This document shows, in pieces, positions 1-8,265 of a stretch of 64,000 nucleotides of DNA. This DNA comes from Citrobacter sp. Its GTDB lineage: Bacteria > Pseudomonadota > Gammaproteobacteria > Enterobacterales > Enterobacteriaceae. The DNA is taken from contig DXKH01000055.1 of NCBI GenBank assembly GCA_019415335.1, positions 7,637 through 71,636 on the forward strand, in the 5' to 3' direction. The notes beneath the pieces were generated by a model. The model was not told the origin of the DNA. It worked only from the letters and a program-made list of their open reading frames with translations, and made no database searches. The position numbers were made by a program, and so were the translations under genes. Positions within the stretch are counted from its first letter, which is position 1; the number at the start of each line of letters is the position of its first letter.

Positions 1-38
1 CGACGCCGATATGCACTCAATTTTCTGTGGCGAATACT

Positions 39-383
39 ATGAATTTTAATCGCTGTTGTTATTTTTTACTGATCTTAGCCGCGACCGGCAGCATTTTTAG
101 CTCTTATCCCGTTGTTATATGGTTTCTGCTCGTCAACATTCTGACGCTGGTTATTTACGGCGTTGACAAAATGGCGGCACGTAAGGCGTGGCGCAGAGTG
201 CCGGAAGTCACTTTGTTAGTCTTTGGCGGTGTAGGTGGGTGGGCCGGTGCGATTGTGGGTCAACAACTCTTTCGCCATAAAACACAAAAGCAACCATTCA
301 AAACATACTTCATCATCAGTGTGATAGTCAGTGTCTCAGCGATGGCGGCAATTTATCGGCTCAATCCATTTTCACCATCCTGA
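39..383 (+). CDS. DUF1294 family small membrane protein
   Basis: A 114-residue protein with about four hydrophobic segments (roughly residues 5-22, 24-42, 55-75 and 87-106). Between the second and third is a conserved-looking block, DKMAARKAWRRVPE, followed by GGVGGWAGA and HKTQKQPF, which is the signature I associate with DUF1294 inner-membrane proteins. The function of that family is not known to me. An in-frame GTG at 27 has no ribosome site; the ATG at 39 is preceded by a weak GGCG and is preferred. It converges with the yjhF-like gene, and the two are separated by 150 bases. Confidence 0.6.
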   Translation: MNFNRCCYFLLILAATGSIFSSYPVVIWFLLVNILTLVIYGVDKMAARKAWRRVPEVTLLVFGGVGGWAGAIVGQQLFRHKTQKQPFKTYFIISVIVSVSAMAAIYRLNPFSPS

Positions 384-489
384 GCATCGGCGATGTGTGA
401 ACGTCTCGGCCAATTGCTGGCGTTTGTAAGGTGTTAACAGTGGGCGTTAGCTTATCTCTTCTTTGTTTTCTGATACCGCTTGAAAAGAG

Positions 490-522
490 GGGCGCCAGTG
501 AATCGACAACGCGATCCACTGG
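490..522 (-). terminator. Hairpin downstream of the yjhF-like gene
   Basis: An inverted repeat with arms CGCCAGTG and CACTGGCG lies just past the stop codon of the GntP-family transporter. Read on the minus strand it is followed by a C/T-rich stretch (cccctcttttc) rather than a clean U-run, so it may be a weak terminator or an mRNA-stabilising hairpin. Confidence 0.4.
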
Positions 523-533
523 CGAGAGGGGAA

Positions 534-1883
534 TTAAAGAACCATGCTGGCGAGCAGAATAAATATCAGGCCGCAAATGGATAACAGCGTTGACATCAGC
601 GTCCAGGACAACAGCGTCTCTTTGGTGGTCAGGCCGAAGAAGTCTTTAATCATCCAGAAGCTGGCATCGTTGACGTGGGAGCAGATACAGGAACCCGCCC
701 CGGTGGCCAGCGTAATCAACGCCAGGTTGGTGTTGGGATGTACCGCCAGCAGCGGGATAACCAGTCCGGCAGTCGAGATCGCTGCAACGGTGGCGGAACC
801 CAGACAAATACGCAGGAACGCGGCAACGCCCCAGGCCATCAGGATCGGATTAATATCCATGCCTGAGACCAGGGTGGAAATGTACTGACCCACGCCAGAA
901 TCGATGAGAACCTGCTTGAATGCGCCGCCACCGCCGATAATCAGCAGCAGCCCGGCAATACCCGCAATGGCTTTCCCGCAGGAATCCATCAATTCAGGGA
1001 TCGTCTTTCCGCGGCCCAGACCCATGGTATAAATCGCGAACAGCAGTGAAATCAGCATCGCAATCGTCGAGTTGCCTAAGAACAGAACTATGTTATAGAA
1101 CGTGCCTGAATCCGCGGCGTTTTTGGCATGGGTCATCTGGATAATGGTCACTACCGCCATCAGGATCACCGGCAGCATCGCCGTGAGAAAGCTGATGCCA
1201 AAGCCAGGCATTTCGTTTTCGCTGAACCGGCGCGTCGCGCCGAGGGAGGCAATATTCCCTTCTTTTTTAAACGCGTCAGGAATAATCCGCTGACAAAATT
1301 TATTCAACACCGGTCCGCAAAGAATAAACGTTGGAATACCGACAATGATGCCATAGATCAATACCAGTCCCACATCCGCGCCATATTCACGGGCAATAAC
1401 GGTCGGGCCTGGGTGCGGGGGTAAAAATCCATGTGCGACCAGTAAACCGGACAGCATCGGCACACACATAAACATCGGCGATATTTTTGCTTCACGGGCA
1501 ATGGCGAATAAAATAGGCACCAGAAGAATTAAGCCGACTTCGAAAAAAAGTGCGATACCGACGATAAAGGCTGAACAGACCACCGCCCAGTCAAGTCGCT
1601 TTTTACCGAAATAATTCAGCATGGTCAGCGCGATTCGCTGCGCGCCCCCCGCGTCGGCCAGTAAACGACCGAGCATCACGCCAAAGCCGAAGATCAGACC
1701 AATATGGCCCAGCGTACCGCCAAGGCCGGATTCGACTGACGTAACGACTTTATTCAGATCCATTCCGCTGGCAATGGCGACAGCAATCGAGACAATAATT
1801 AAGGAAACAAACGTATTGAGTTTAATTTTAATGGTTAAAAGCAGGAGTAAAGCAATCCCTGCCACAACGATAATTAGTGGCAT
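534..1883 (-). CDS. yjhF: GntP-family gluconate/sugar-acid:H+ symporter (YjhF-like)
   Basis: A 449-residue, very hydrophobic protein with about 12-14 membrane segments. GntP-family features include the N-terminal [20 protein letters not shown], the central [10 protein letters not shown] loop and the C-terminal [12 protein letters not shown] and [16 protein letters not shown] motifs. It is the last gene of the leftward operon iclR-yjhH-yjhG-yjhF, 94 bases after yjhG. In E. coli the same order is yjhI-yjhH-yjhG-yjhF. The operon's dehydratase and aldolase suggest that it imports D-xylonate or a related aldonate, but the substrate is inferred from context. An AGGA ribosome site lies 5 bases before the ATG. 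Confidence 0.85.
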   Translation of the reverse strand: MPLIIVVAGIALLLLLTIKIKLNTFVSLIIVSIAVAIASGMDLNKVVTSVESGLGGTLGHIGLIFGFGVMLGRLLADAGGAQRIALTMLNYFGKKRLDWAVVCSAFIVGIALFFEVGLILLVPILFAIAREAKISPMFMCVPMLSGLLVAHGFLPPHPGPTVIAREYGADVGLVLIYGIIVGIPTFILCGPVLNKFCQRIIPDAFKKEGNIASLGATRRFSENEMPGFGISFLTAMLPVILMAVVTIIQMTHAKNAADSGTFYNIVLFLGNSTIAMLISLLFAIYTMGLGRGKTIPELMDSCGKAIAGIAGLLLIIGGGGAFKQVLIDSGVGQYISTLVSGMDINPILMAWGVAAFLRICLGSATVAAISTAGLVIPLLAVHPNTNLALITLATGAGSCICSHVNDASFWMIKDFFGLTTKETLLSWTLMSTLLSICGLIFILLASMVL

Positions 1884-1977
1884 AACGTCCTCTCATTGTA
1901 GGGTAGCGACCGGTCATCGTCCGGCTACGCAACGTATTAATAATGCGTAGCCGGACTATTCAGCAGTCTGGATATTT

Positions 1978-3957
1978 TTATTTTTGCTTTAGGTTGGTAT
2001 TAATATAATCGCTCAGGGCTGCGCCGATTTTATTCACATCATAAATACAGCCCGTCCATGTTCCGCCGCTCACGGCCTGAAGCATCGCCCAAAGCCGGGT
2101 GTCGTCTGGCAGTTCAGGATCAGGAAGTAAATCCTGATGACTGGGTCTGGCATTTAATCGTGCGGTAGCCTCCTCACGTGAAGGTAATGTGTCATCGTTA
2201 CGGGTTCCGAGGAAATTGACTTCGCCCTGAAGTTCGCGGCAATCAATTCTGATTTCAATAATATCCCCGGTGCGTAATTTACTGATTGGCCCCCCGGCGA
2301 GGGCTTCCGGCCCCACATGACCGATGCACGCGCCAGTGGAAACGCCCGAAAAACGTGCATCCGTGATCAGTGAAACATGCTTACCATAAGACAGATGTTT
2401 CAGGGCGCTGGTGACCTGGTAAGTTTCTTCCATTCCGGTACCGGAAGGGCCAACGCCGATGATGACCAGAATATCGCCCGCTTTAATCTTGTCGTGCTTG
2501 ATGTCGTAAATCGCGGTTTTCTCAGACAGATAAACCTTTGCCACTCCTTTATGGTAATAGATGCCCTGATCATCAATCACCGAAGGGTCGATAGCGGTGG
2601 ACTTGATCACCGATCCTTCCGGGGCAATATTGCCCACCGGGAAGGTGATCGTTGAGGTCAGGCCGCGCTCTTTCGCCTGTTGCGGTGACATGATCACCTC
2701 GTCGGCATCGATCTGTTCCTGGTCGCGCAGAAGCTGTTTGAACCGCTGCCGCCGTTCGGAGTGTTCCCACCAGTCGAGGTTCTCCTTCAGTGTGCTGCCG
2801 GTTACGGTCATCACGTCTTCATGCAGCAATCCAAGACGGCGAAGATGCAGCATCACTTCCGGCACACCGCCTGCCATAAATGCATTCACTGTTGGGTGAT
2901 AAACCGGGCCATTGGGAAGTACACTCACCAGCCGGGGTACCCGCTTGTTGATGCGGATCCAGTCGTCAACGGTCGGGACATGGCAGCCTGCCTGATGGGC
3001 AATCGCCGGGATGTGCAGCAGCAGGTTTGTTGAACCGCCGAACGCCGCATGAACCGTCATCGCATTCTCAATCGCTTTGTCGGTGAGGATTTCCCGGGTG
3101 GTGATGCCTTGTTTACACAAGTTCAACGCCGCCCTCGCGGAGGCTCTGGCAATCTCCTGCCACACCGGCTCACCAGAAGGGGCCAGCGCAGAGTGCGGAA
3201 TTGCCAGCCCCAGTCCTTCGGCCACCACCTGTGATGTTCCTGCGGTGCCCAGAAATTGACAGCCGCCGCCGGAGGAAGCACAGGCCTTACAGCCAGCACG
3301 GCGGGCGTCCTGTAGAGATAACTCGCCATTGGCGAAGCGTGCGCCGATGGTCTGCACTTTGCCGTTATCTTCCCCATCTTTCGCGGGCAGCGTCGCGCCA
3401 CCGGGTACCAGCACTGTCGCTTTGTCATGCTGCGCGGCAAGGGCCATCATGGTTGCCGGGAGTCCCTTGTCACAGCTCGCCACGCCAATCACGGCTTTCG
3501 CATCGGGCAGGGAGCGGATCAGGCGGCGCATCACCATTGAGGCGTCATTACGGTACGGCAGCGAATCAAACATGCCCGTCGTGCCCTGAGTCCGTCCGTC
3601 GCACGGATCGGAAACATACACGGCATAGGGTAGGGCGTGGTTCGCTTTGATCACCTCCGCGGCCGCTTTCATCTGGATATCCAGCTCGTAGTGACCCTGA
3701 TGCAGCGCCAGCGCGACGGGCTTACCGTCAGCCCCGCGTAACCCTCCCAGCGTGCTGAGCAGTAAAATGCCGTCGCGATCCAGTTCGTCTGGAGACCAGC
3801 CCATTCCGGCATTCATGGTCATCCCGAACAGGTCCCCGCTCGGGCGGTTGATGAGCATCTCCGCCGTCAGCGGCAGTTCACCGTCAGGGCCATCGGCGTG
3901 CGTTCTGACGGTGTAGATATCGTGACTCTCGTCAGCAAAAATAGAGCGAACAGACAT
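1978..3957 (-). CDS. yjhG: D-xylonate dehydratase, IlvD/Edd family (YjhG-like)
   Basis: A 659-residue cytoplasmic enzyme of the IlvD/Edd dehydratase family, nearly collinear with E. coli YjhG (about 655 residues). YjhG and YagF dehydrate D-xylonate to 2-keto-3-deoxy-D-xylonate. Cysteines expected to hold the Fe-S cluster appear in SDPCDGRTQG, GVASCDKGLP and CKACASSGGGCQF. The C-terminal half has GPSGTGMEE and DARFSGVSTGACIGH, typical of the family. The frame is open upstream to 4038, but the MSVRSIFADESHD start at 3957 has a GAGGAGAAG ribosome site and matches the E. coli N-terminus. It lies 10 bases after the aldolase gene and feeds its product to that enzyme. Confidence 0.92.
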   Translation of the reverse strand: MSVRSIFADESHDIYTVRTHADGPDGELPLTAEMLINRPSGDLFGMTMNAGMGWSPDELDRDGILLLSTLGGLRGADGKPVALALHQGHYELDIQMKAAAEVIKANHALPYAVYVSDPCDGRTQGTTGMFDSLPYRNDASMVMRRLIRSLPDAKAVIGVASCDKGLPATMMALAAQHDKATVLVPGGATLPAKDGEDNGKVQTIGARFANGELSLQDARRAGCKACASSGGGCQFLGTAGTSQVVAEGLGLAIPHSALAPSGEPVWQEIARASARAALNLCKQGITTREILTDKAIENAMTVHAAFGGSTNLLLHIPAIAHQAGCHVPTVDDWIRINKRVPRLVSVLPNGPVYHPTVNAFMAGGVPEVMLHLRRLGLLHEDVMTVTGSTLKENLDWWEHSERRQRFKQLLRDQEQIDADEVIMSPQQAKERGLTSTITFPVGNIAPEGSVIKSTAIDPSVIDDQGIYYHKGVAKVYLSEKTAIYDIKHDKIKAGDILVIIGVGPSGTGMEETYQVTSALKHLSYGKHVSLITDARFSGVSTGACIGHVGPEALAGGPISKLRTGDIIEIRIDCRELQGEVNFLGTRNDDTLPSREEATARLNARPSHQDLLPDPELPDDTRLWAMLQAVSGGTWTGCIYDVNKIGAALSDYINTNLKQK

Positions 3958-3967
3958 GATCTTCTCC

Positions 3968-4873
3968 TCAGACCGATAAAATGCCCTGCGCGACAAGCAG
4001 CGCATGAACTTTTTCTTTGGCTTCTTCTGACACGTCAAGAATGGGTGGCAAGCAATACGTCTCTACTGGCAACCCCACGCATTGCATGCTGTATTTGATC
4101 AGTGAGACAAACGGCGTCTCCAGCGCGTAAATCGCCGGCAGTTGCAGTAGCTTTTGATTCAGGGCAGTGGCGGTTGCCAGATCGCCTTCGCGCCAGGCGC
4201 GGTAGATACCGACAGAGAGTTCCGGAGCAAAGTTCGCGCTGGCGGATATCGCGCCATCGCCGCCCAGCAGCAGGGTGTTGAGTAAATGGTCATCGAAGCC
4301 GCAGAAGACCGAAAATGACGGGCGCACTGACTTGACGGTGTTGATCATCGTGCGCAGGTGGCCGACGCTGTCGATGGTGTCTTTGATCCCGACGATGTTC
4401 TCATTTTGCAGCGCCAGACGTTTCACGGTCTCCGGGGTTAAGTCCTGGCCGGTCAGATCCGGAAAGTTGTACAGGATCACCGGCAGCGTGACGCTGCGGG
4501 CGATCTGCTGGTAATAATCATCAAGATTGCGCGGCGCAACCTTCCAGTAGTAGGGGTTGATGGCGACGACGCCGTCAGCGCCGCAGGCCTGGGCATGCTG
4601 CGCCAGTTTGACCGCTTCATCAGTAGAAGGCGAACCGACGCCAATCAAAACCGGAACCCGCCCGCCGACAACGGCGACGGCTTCTTCGGCGAATGCCATT
4701 CGCTGGGCGGTATTCATCTGGCTAAATTCACCCCCGGTGCCAAGGTAAAACAGCCCATCGACGCCCTTATTGATCAGGAAGTCGGCAACCTGACGCATTG
4801 CTGTTTTATCAATGGTTCCGTCACGATGAAACGTACTGGATACCGGTGGAATAATACCGCTGAATTTTCTCAT
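3968..4873 (-). CDS. yjhH: 2-keto-3-deoxy-aldonate aldolase, DHDPS/NAL family (YjhH/YagE-like)
   Basis: A 301-residue class I aldolase of the dihydrodipicolinate synthase/N-acetylneuraminate lyase family. YjhH and YagE cleave 2-keto-3-deoxy-D-xylonate to pyruvate and glycolaldehyde. Visible motifs are GTGGEFSQM near residue 45, YNFPDLTG with the family tyrosine near residue 135, and the Schiff-base lysine in IVGIKDT near residue 165. The frame stays open upstream to 5023, but MRKFSGIIPPVSST at 4873 fits the usual family length and follows AAGGA/GAGG. It starts 4 bases after the IclR stop, so the two are co-transcribed. Confidence 0.9.
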   Translation of the reverse strand: MRKFSGIIPPVSSTFHRDGTIDKTAMRQVADFLINKGVDGLFYLGTGGEFSQMNTAQRMAFAEEAVAVVGGRVPVLIGVGSPSTDEAVKLAQHAQACGADGVVAINPYYWKVAPRNLDDYYQQIARSVTLPVILYNFPDLTGQDLTPETVKRLALQNENIVGIKDTIDSVGHLRTMINTVKSVRPSFSVFCGFDDHLLNTLLLGGDGAISASANFAPELSVGIYRAWREGDLATATALNQKLLQLPAIYALETPFVSLIKYSMQCVGLPVETYCLPPILDVSEEAKEKVHALLVAQGILSV

Positions 4874-4877
4874 TACC

Positions 4878-5666
4878 TCAGTTTCCTTTTCGTAAATACT
4901 CATTTTCGTTTCTGTATCCCAGCCCATATGATATTTGCCCGGCGCATTTGCGGAGCAATTCCAGATAACCGTCGATCTTATTTCCTGAATAAACCACCGG
5001 ATCGCCCGAAAGCGAGATCGCATAGTTAACCCGGTTATACATATTGAATACCGGCATACTTAAACATACCGCACCATAGGTCGATTCTTCGTTGTCTATG
5101 GCCCATCCCCGAAGTCGCGTCTTTTGCAACTCTTCCAGAAATAACTTTTTATCGGTAAATGTATTGCGTGTGTGTGGCGTCAACGTGAGCGCGTCTAAAA
5201 AATAATCCAGTTCTTCCCGTGTTTTCCAGGCTAATAGCGCCTTACCCAATGCGGTGATATGTAATTCCAGTTTTTTACCAATCCAGCTTTTGCTCGTTGG
5301 CACTGAGTCCGGGCTTTCAACCTTGTCGAGATAGATAGCAGAATAGCGCTCCATCGCCCCCAGGTGACAGACCAGTCCGCTTTTCAGCGACAGTTCCTGC
5401 ATGGGCCGTTTCGTCACTTCAAAGATATTTTGGCGGTGCAACGCCTGGCACCCCAGTTCGTAGTTTTTTATTCCCAGCGAATAATGGCCATTTTTGTTTT
5501 TAATTAAGAAGCCGCACTCCACCATCACATTTAATAAATTAAGCAGGCTGCTTTTGGGATACTGAAATTCTTTTAATAATTCCATATAACTCGCCACGCC
5601 TACCCATGCGATGTGGGTTAATATTTTTTCGGCACGGACTAATGAATTACACCCTTTGCGAACCAT
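4878..5666 (-). CDS. yjhI: IclR-family regulator of the yjh operon (YjhI/XynR-like)
   Basis: A 262-residue IclR-type regulator. An N-terminal winged helix (about residues 8-65, with the [13 protein letters not shown] recognition region) is followed by an effector domain containing the typical [15 protein letters not shown] and [21 protein letters not shown] blocks. It is the first gene of the xylonate operon, unlike many IclR regulators that are divergent. By analogy with E. coli YagI (XynR) and YjhI it probably senses xylonate or a derivative and controls its own operon. A GAGGG ribosome site precedes the ATG. The 238 bases upstream, shared with the divergent yddE-like gene, should hold its operator. 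Confidence 0.85.
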   Translation of the reverse strand: MVRKGCNSLVRAEKILTHIAWVGVASYMELLKEFQYPKSSLLNLLNVMVECGFLIKNKNGHYSLGIKNYELGCQALHRQNIFEVTKRPMQELSLKSGLVCHLGAMERYSAIYLDKVESPDSVPTSKSWIGKKLELHITALGKALLAWKTREELDYFLDALTLTPHTRNTFTDKKLFLEELQKTRLRGWAIDNEESTYGAVCLSMPVFNMYNRVNYAISLSGDPVVYSGNKIDGYLELLRKCAGQISYGLGYRNENEYLRKGN

Positions 5667-5904
5667 CGTGGAACCCTCTTGCTGGTAGAATAAATGTTAT
5701 CGGCATTGCTGAGATGAAAATACACGTTGTTCAACATGCTGAACCGTAATGCGGTGAGTAAATGTGATCCTGTACTCAGTTTGAATAGCAAAATCATCGT
5801 GCTGATATTTGGCTGAATGTGAATGTATTGAAAATGAGAGGACTGCCCCTCGTCGTGGCATGGTAGAGTGTGAATTGTTCAAAGCATGATTCGAGGTTTG
5901 CACT

Positions 5905-6696
5905 ATGCAACAAATTGATTTTTACATGATTGATGCCTTTAGCACGACGACGTTTGGCGGCAATGCCGCAGCAGTATGTCCGTTAAGTGAATGGCTGCCT
6001 GATGAGACATTACTGAAAATGGCTAAACAACATAATCAGTCAGAAACGGCTTTTTTTGTTCCAAATGAAAACGGCTTCGAGTTGCGCTGGTTTACCACTC
6101 AGGGAGAGATCAATCTGTGCGGGCACGCCACACTTGCGGCCGCTCACGTCATCTTTGAACATCTGAATTTTCCGGGTGAGACTCTCCATTTTGCTACCCG
6201 GTTTGTTGGTCCTCTGGCAGTCACGCGCAGTGGTGAATGGTTGACGCTGGATTTTCCAGCCTGGAAAACCGAGCCCGTCATGCCACCGCCCCTACTGCTG
6301 GACGCGCTGGGTATCACGGAATACAAAGACGTGCGCGTGGCGCGTGACTACATGGTAGTACTGGATAACCCACAGCAGATTGACGCGCTGCGCCCGGATA
6401 TCAATGCCATGATCCCACTGGGAAAAATGGTTTGTGTCACTGCACCAGGTGAAGGGAAATATGATTTTGTCAGCCGCTTCTTCTGCCCTGGAGAAGCCGT
6501 AGCGGAAGACCCCGTGACCGGTTCAGCGCATAGCATGCTCATTCCGTACTGGGCGGAAAAACTGAACAAAACGGAGATGCTGGCGCATCAGGGGGCAGCG
6601 CGCCGTGGGGATTTACGCTGCCAGAATAGGGGCGAGCGTGTGCATATCGGCGGACAGGCAACCACGTATCTGCTGGGTAAAGTGCTGTTACGCTAG
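5905..6696 (+). CDS. PhzF-family isomerase-like protein (YddE-like)
   Basis: A 263-residue PhzF-fold protein. The catalytic glutamate region QSETAFF (about residues 45-51), the INLCGHATLA block and the C-terminal EDPVTGSAH motif are all present, so the active site looks intact. PhzF enzymes isomerise 2,3-dihydro-3-hydroxyanthranilate in phenazine producers; enterobacterial YddE and its relatives have no established substrate. AGG sits 8 bases before the ATG. The gene is divergent from the yjh operon and converges on the next gene with a 4-base overlap of the 3' ends. No phenazine genes are nearby, so a role in that pathway is unlikely. Confidence 0.8.
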   Translation: MQQIDFYMIDAFSTTTFGGNAAAVCPLSEWLPDETLLKMAKQHNQSETAFFVPNENGFELRWFTTQGEINLCGHATLAAAHVIFEHLNFPGETLHFATRFVGPLAVTRSGEWLTLDFPAWKTEPVMPPPLLLDALGITEYKDVRVARDYMVVLDNPQQIDALRPDINAMIPLGKMVCVTAPGEGKYDFVSRFFCPGEAVAEDPVTGSAHSMLIPYWAEKLNKTEMLAHQGAARRGDLRCQNRGERVHIGGQATTYLLGKVLLR

Positions 6697-7214
6697 ACCT
6701 TCCTGGAGGCATGCAATCGGAGTACACCACCAGGTTGTCTCTCTCCCGGAAAATAACCGTGAAAGGCCAGCAGTCGGAGTAAATCCGATCGGGAAAGACA
6801 TATTGAGGCGGTGTTGACCAGAGGATGAAATCCCAGTGGCTGCGTTGCAGAGACGGATGAGTCGATGATTATCTGAATATCTCTTTTGCTGTTATGGGCG
6901 ACGGAGAACGGCGTCACGCTGCCTGGTTCAACACCTAACGTATCCATCAACTCGACGGGTGACGCGAAAGACAGACGAGACTCTTCAAGCTGCAACGCTA
7001 GTCCGCGAAGATCTGCCTTGCGATTACCCTCAAGGATGTACAGGTAGAAGTGCGTGCCCGAGCTATTTTTCAGTAACAGGTTTTTGAGCAACTGAGCCGG
7101 AAACGTCGCGGCGAAACTCAGATGATCGGCAACCGTTTTCACTTCAGGATGAGAGACATATTGATAAGGTATACCCAGCTCGTTGAGCAATGTCAGAACC
7201 GCATTTTCATCCAT
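6693..7214 (-). CDS. YbaK/ProX-type aminoacyl-tRNA deacylase-domain protein
   Basis: A 173-residue single-domain protein of the INS/YbaK superfamily, closest by eye to the free-standing prolyl-tRNA editing proteins (PrdX/ProXp). Supporting features are the conserved lysine in LLKNLLLKN (about residue 45), FASPVELMDTLGVEPGSVTPF in the middle, and a late FHPLVNTASICLSRSDLLRLL block. Known members hydrolyse mischarged tRNA-Pro in trans, while other members deacylate other tRNAs or free aminoacyl species, so the substrate is uncertain. It has no evident operon partner. Confidence 0.7.
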   Translation of the reverse strand: MDENAVLTLLNELGIPYQYVSHPEVKTVADHLSFAATFPAQLLKNLLLKNSSGTHFYLYILEGNRKADLRGLALQLEESRLSFASPVELMDTLGVEPGSVTPFSVAHNSKRDIQIIIDSSVSATQPLGFHPLVNTASICLSRSDLLRLLAFHGYFPGERQPGGVLRLHASRKV

Positions 7215-7495
7215 ATTATTTGATGCCTACAAAATCGGCGTTCAGTAATGAAAATATTCCCAGTGCCACCATCCACTTGACGTGCAAAGCAGTACGCTGA
7301 GACTAGCAAAACGGCGATCGTCGGGGATATGTGTTCAATCAATCTTCATAGTGGTATTGACCTGAACTCTTGATCTGAGGCGCTTAACGGCACGTCGCCT
7401 TTCTGTATGTTAATGAGACGACATGCAACCTGACGGCGAAGCCAGTAGGGGGCATAAAGTGAGTAATCCCTGTGGCATCACAACGAGGAGGGCGG

Positions 7496-7888
7496 ATGTT
7501 TTCATACATTATGCTGGGTACTAACGATCTGCCTCGCGCGATCGCTTTTTACGATCCATTAATGGAACTACTCTGGCACCCGAAGGCAGGTCGAAGTGAA
7601 GAGGGGGCATCATGGGGGACGTTCAGTGAAAACCACACCACCGGACTGTGCGTAGGTAAACCCTTTGATGGTCACGTTGCCAGCGTCGGTAATGGCACGA
7701 TGGTGGCGCTGAATGCCCGTTCTATCGAACATATTCAGCAACTTCACGCGCTGGCGCTCAGCCTGGGTGGTACAGATGAAGGCGCACCGGGACACAGACC
7801 GCAATATGGACAAGGCTTTCATAGCGCCTATGTCAGAGATCCTGACGGCAACAAGCTGGCATTTGTCTATTACGCTAACGCGCTCTGA
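7496..7888 (+). CDS. VOC-superfamily (glyoxalase-fold) protein
   Basis: A 130-residue vicinal-oxygen-chelate domain. It opens with MFSYIMLGTNDLPRAIAFYD and ends with YVRDPDGNKLAFVYY, the usual first and last beta-module signatures. The family includes metal-dependent dioxygenases, lyases and antibiotic-binding proteins; nothing here identifies the substrate. The open frame extends to 7472, but the ATG at 7496 directly follows an AGGAGGGCGG ribosome site. The trp promoter begins about 50 bases after its stop. Confidence 0.75.
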   Translation: MFSYIMLGTNDLPRAIAFYDPLMELLWHPKAGRSEEGASWGTFSENHTTGLCVGKPFDGHVASVGNGTMVALNARSIEHIQQLHALALSLGGTDEGAPGHRPQYGQGFHSAYVRDPDGNKLAFVYYANAL

Positions 7889-7936
7889 ACGACAGCAGGG
7901 GGAGTTTGTGGTGAACACATTTTATTCAGGAAAGTG

Positions 7937-7970
7937 TTGACTTTGCTCTCGTGAACTAGTTAACTGGTAC
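7937..7970 (+). promoter_or_regulatory. trp-type promoter with TrpR operator
   Basis: A -35 TTGACT (7937-7942) and a -10 TTAACT (7960-7965) are separated by exactly 17 bases. The -10 lies inside GAACTAGTTAACTGGTAC (7953-7970), which differs from the remembered E. coli trp operator GAACTAGTTAACTAGTAC at one position. This geometry, with the operator over the -10, matches the E. coli trp promoter. TrpR repression by tryptophan is therefore expected; binding is inferred. Confidence 0.88.
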
Positions 7971-7999
7971 AAAATTTTGAATCATACAGGTATCAGACC

Positions 8000-8050
8000 A
8001 TGACATTCTCAATGATGACTCAGCACAACTGGTGGCGCACTTCCCGTTAA
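8000..8050 (+). CDS. trpL: trp-type leader peptide (tandem Trp codons)
   Basis: A 16-codon ORF, MTFSMMTQHNWWRTSR, begins about 30 bases after the expected transcription start and has AGG 9 bases upstream. Adjacent TGG TGG codons (8030-8035) followed by CGCACTTCC match the 3' half of E. coli trpL (WWRTS). The N-terminal half differs, and the stop is two codons later. In the classic mechanism, a ribosome stalled at these codons for lack of Trp-tRNA favours the antiterminator. It is too short for ordinary gene callers. Confidence 0.9.
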   Translation: MTFSMMTQHNWWRTSR

Positions 8051-8117
8051 CGGGCAGTATCGTCACGTTTGCAGTTTGCACACCGATACCCGGCCCGCCA
8101 TGAGCGGGCTTTTTTTT
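8051..8117 (+). promoter_or_regulatory. trp attenuator (antiterminator and terminator)
   Basis: After the leader peptide, GTATCG (8057-8062) can pair with CGATAC (8084-8089), and nearby GGG with CCC, to form a 2:3 antiterminator. GCCCGC (8093-8098) pairs with GCGGGC (8104-8109) and is followed by eight T (8110-8117), giving the 3:4 terminator. The block ATGAGCGGGCTTTTTTTTG matches the remembered E. coli trp attenuator. All elements needed for transcriptional attenuation are present. Confidence 0.88.
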
Positions 8118-8144
8118 GCCCAAATTTTAGTCATACACGGAACG

Positions 8145-8256
8145 TCTTACCGCGTGAATGCAGCCAGAAAGTGCTGCGCAGTCACTGAATTCACTTCACA
8201 TGCAGAGTCCAGACCAGGGAAATGGCCCGGTTATTCAGGCACTGCGCAGACATTAA
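8145..8256 (+). pseudogene. Remnant of the trpC 3' end
   Basis: Between the attenuator and trpB lies a scrap that aligns with the C-terminal end of TrpC. At 8160-8219 one frame reads AARKCCAVTEFTSHAESRPG, against AAQTGCAGLDFNSAVESQPG remembered from E. coli. About 10 bases on, a second frame reads VIQALRRH then TAA (8230-8256), against VFQTLRAY and stop. About 17 bases are missing between the blocks, which breaks the frame. The TAAGGAG after it serves as the trpB ribosome site, as at the normal trpC-trpB junction. No trpE, trpD or remaining trpC sequence is present. Confidence 0.8.
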
Positions 8257-8265
8257 GGAGCCATA

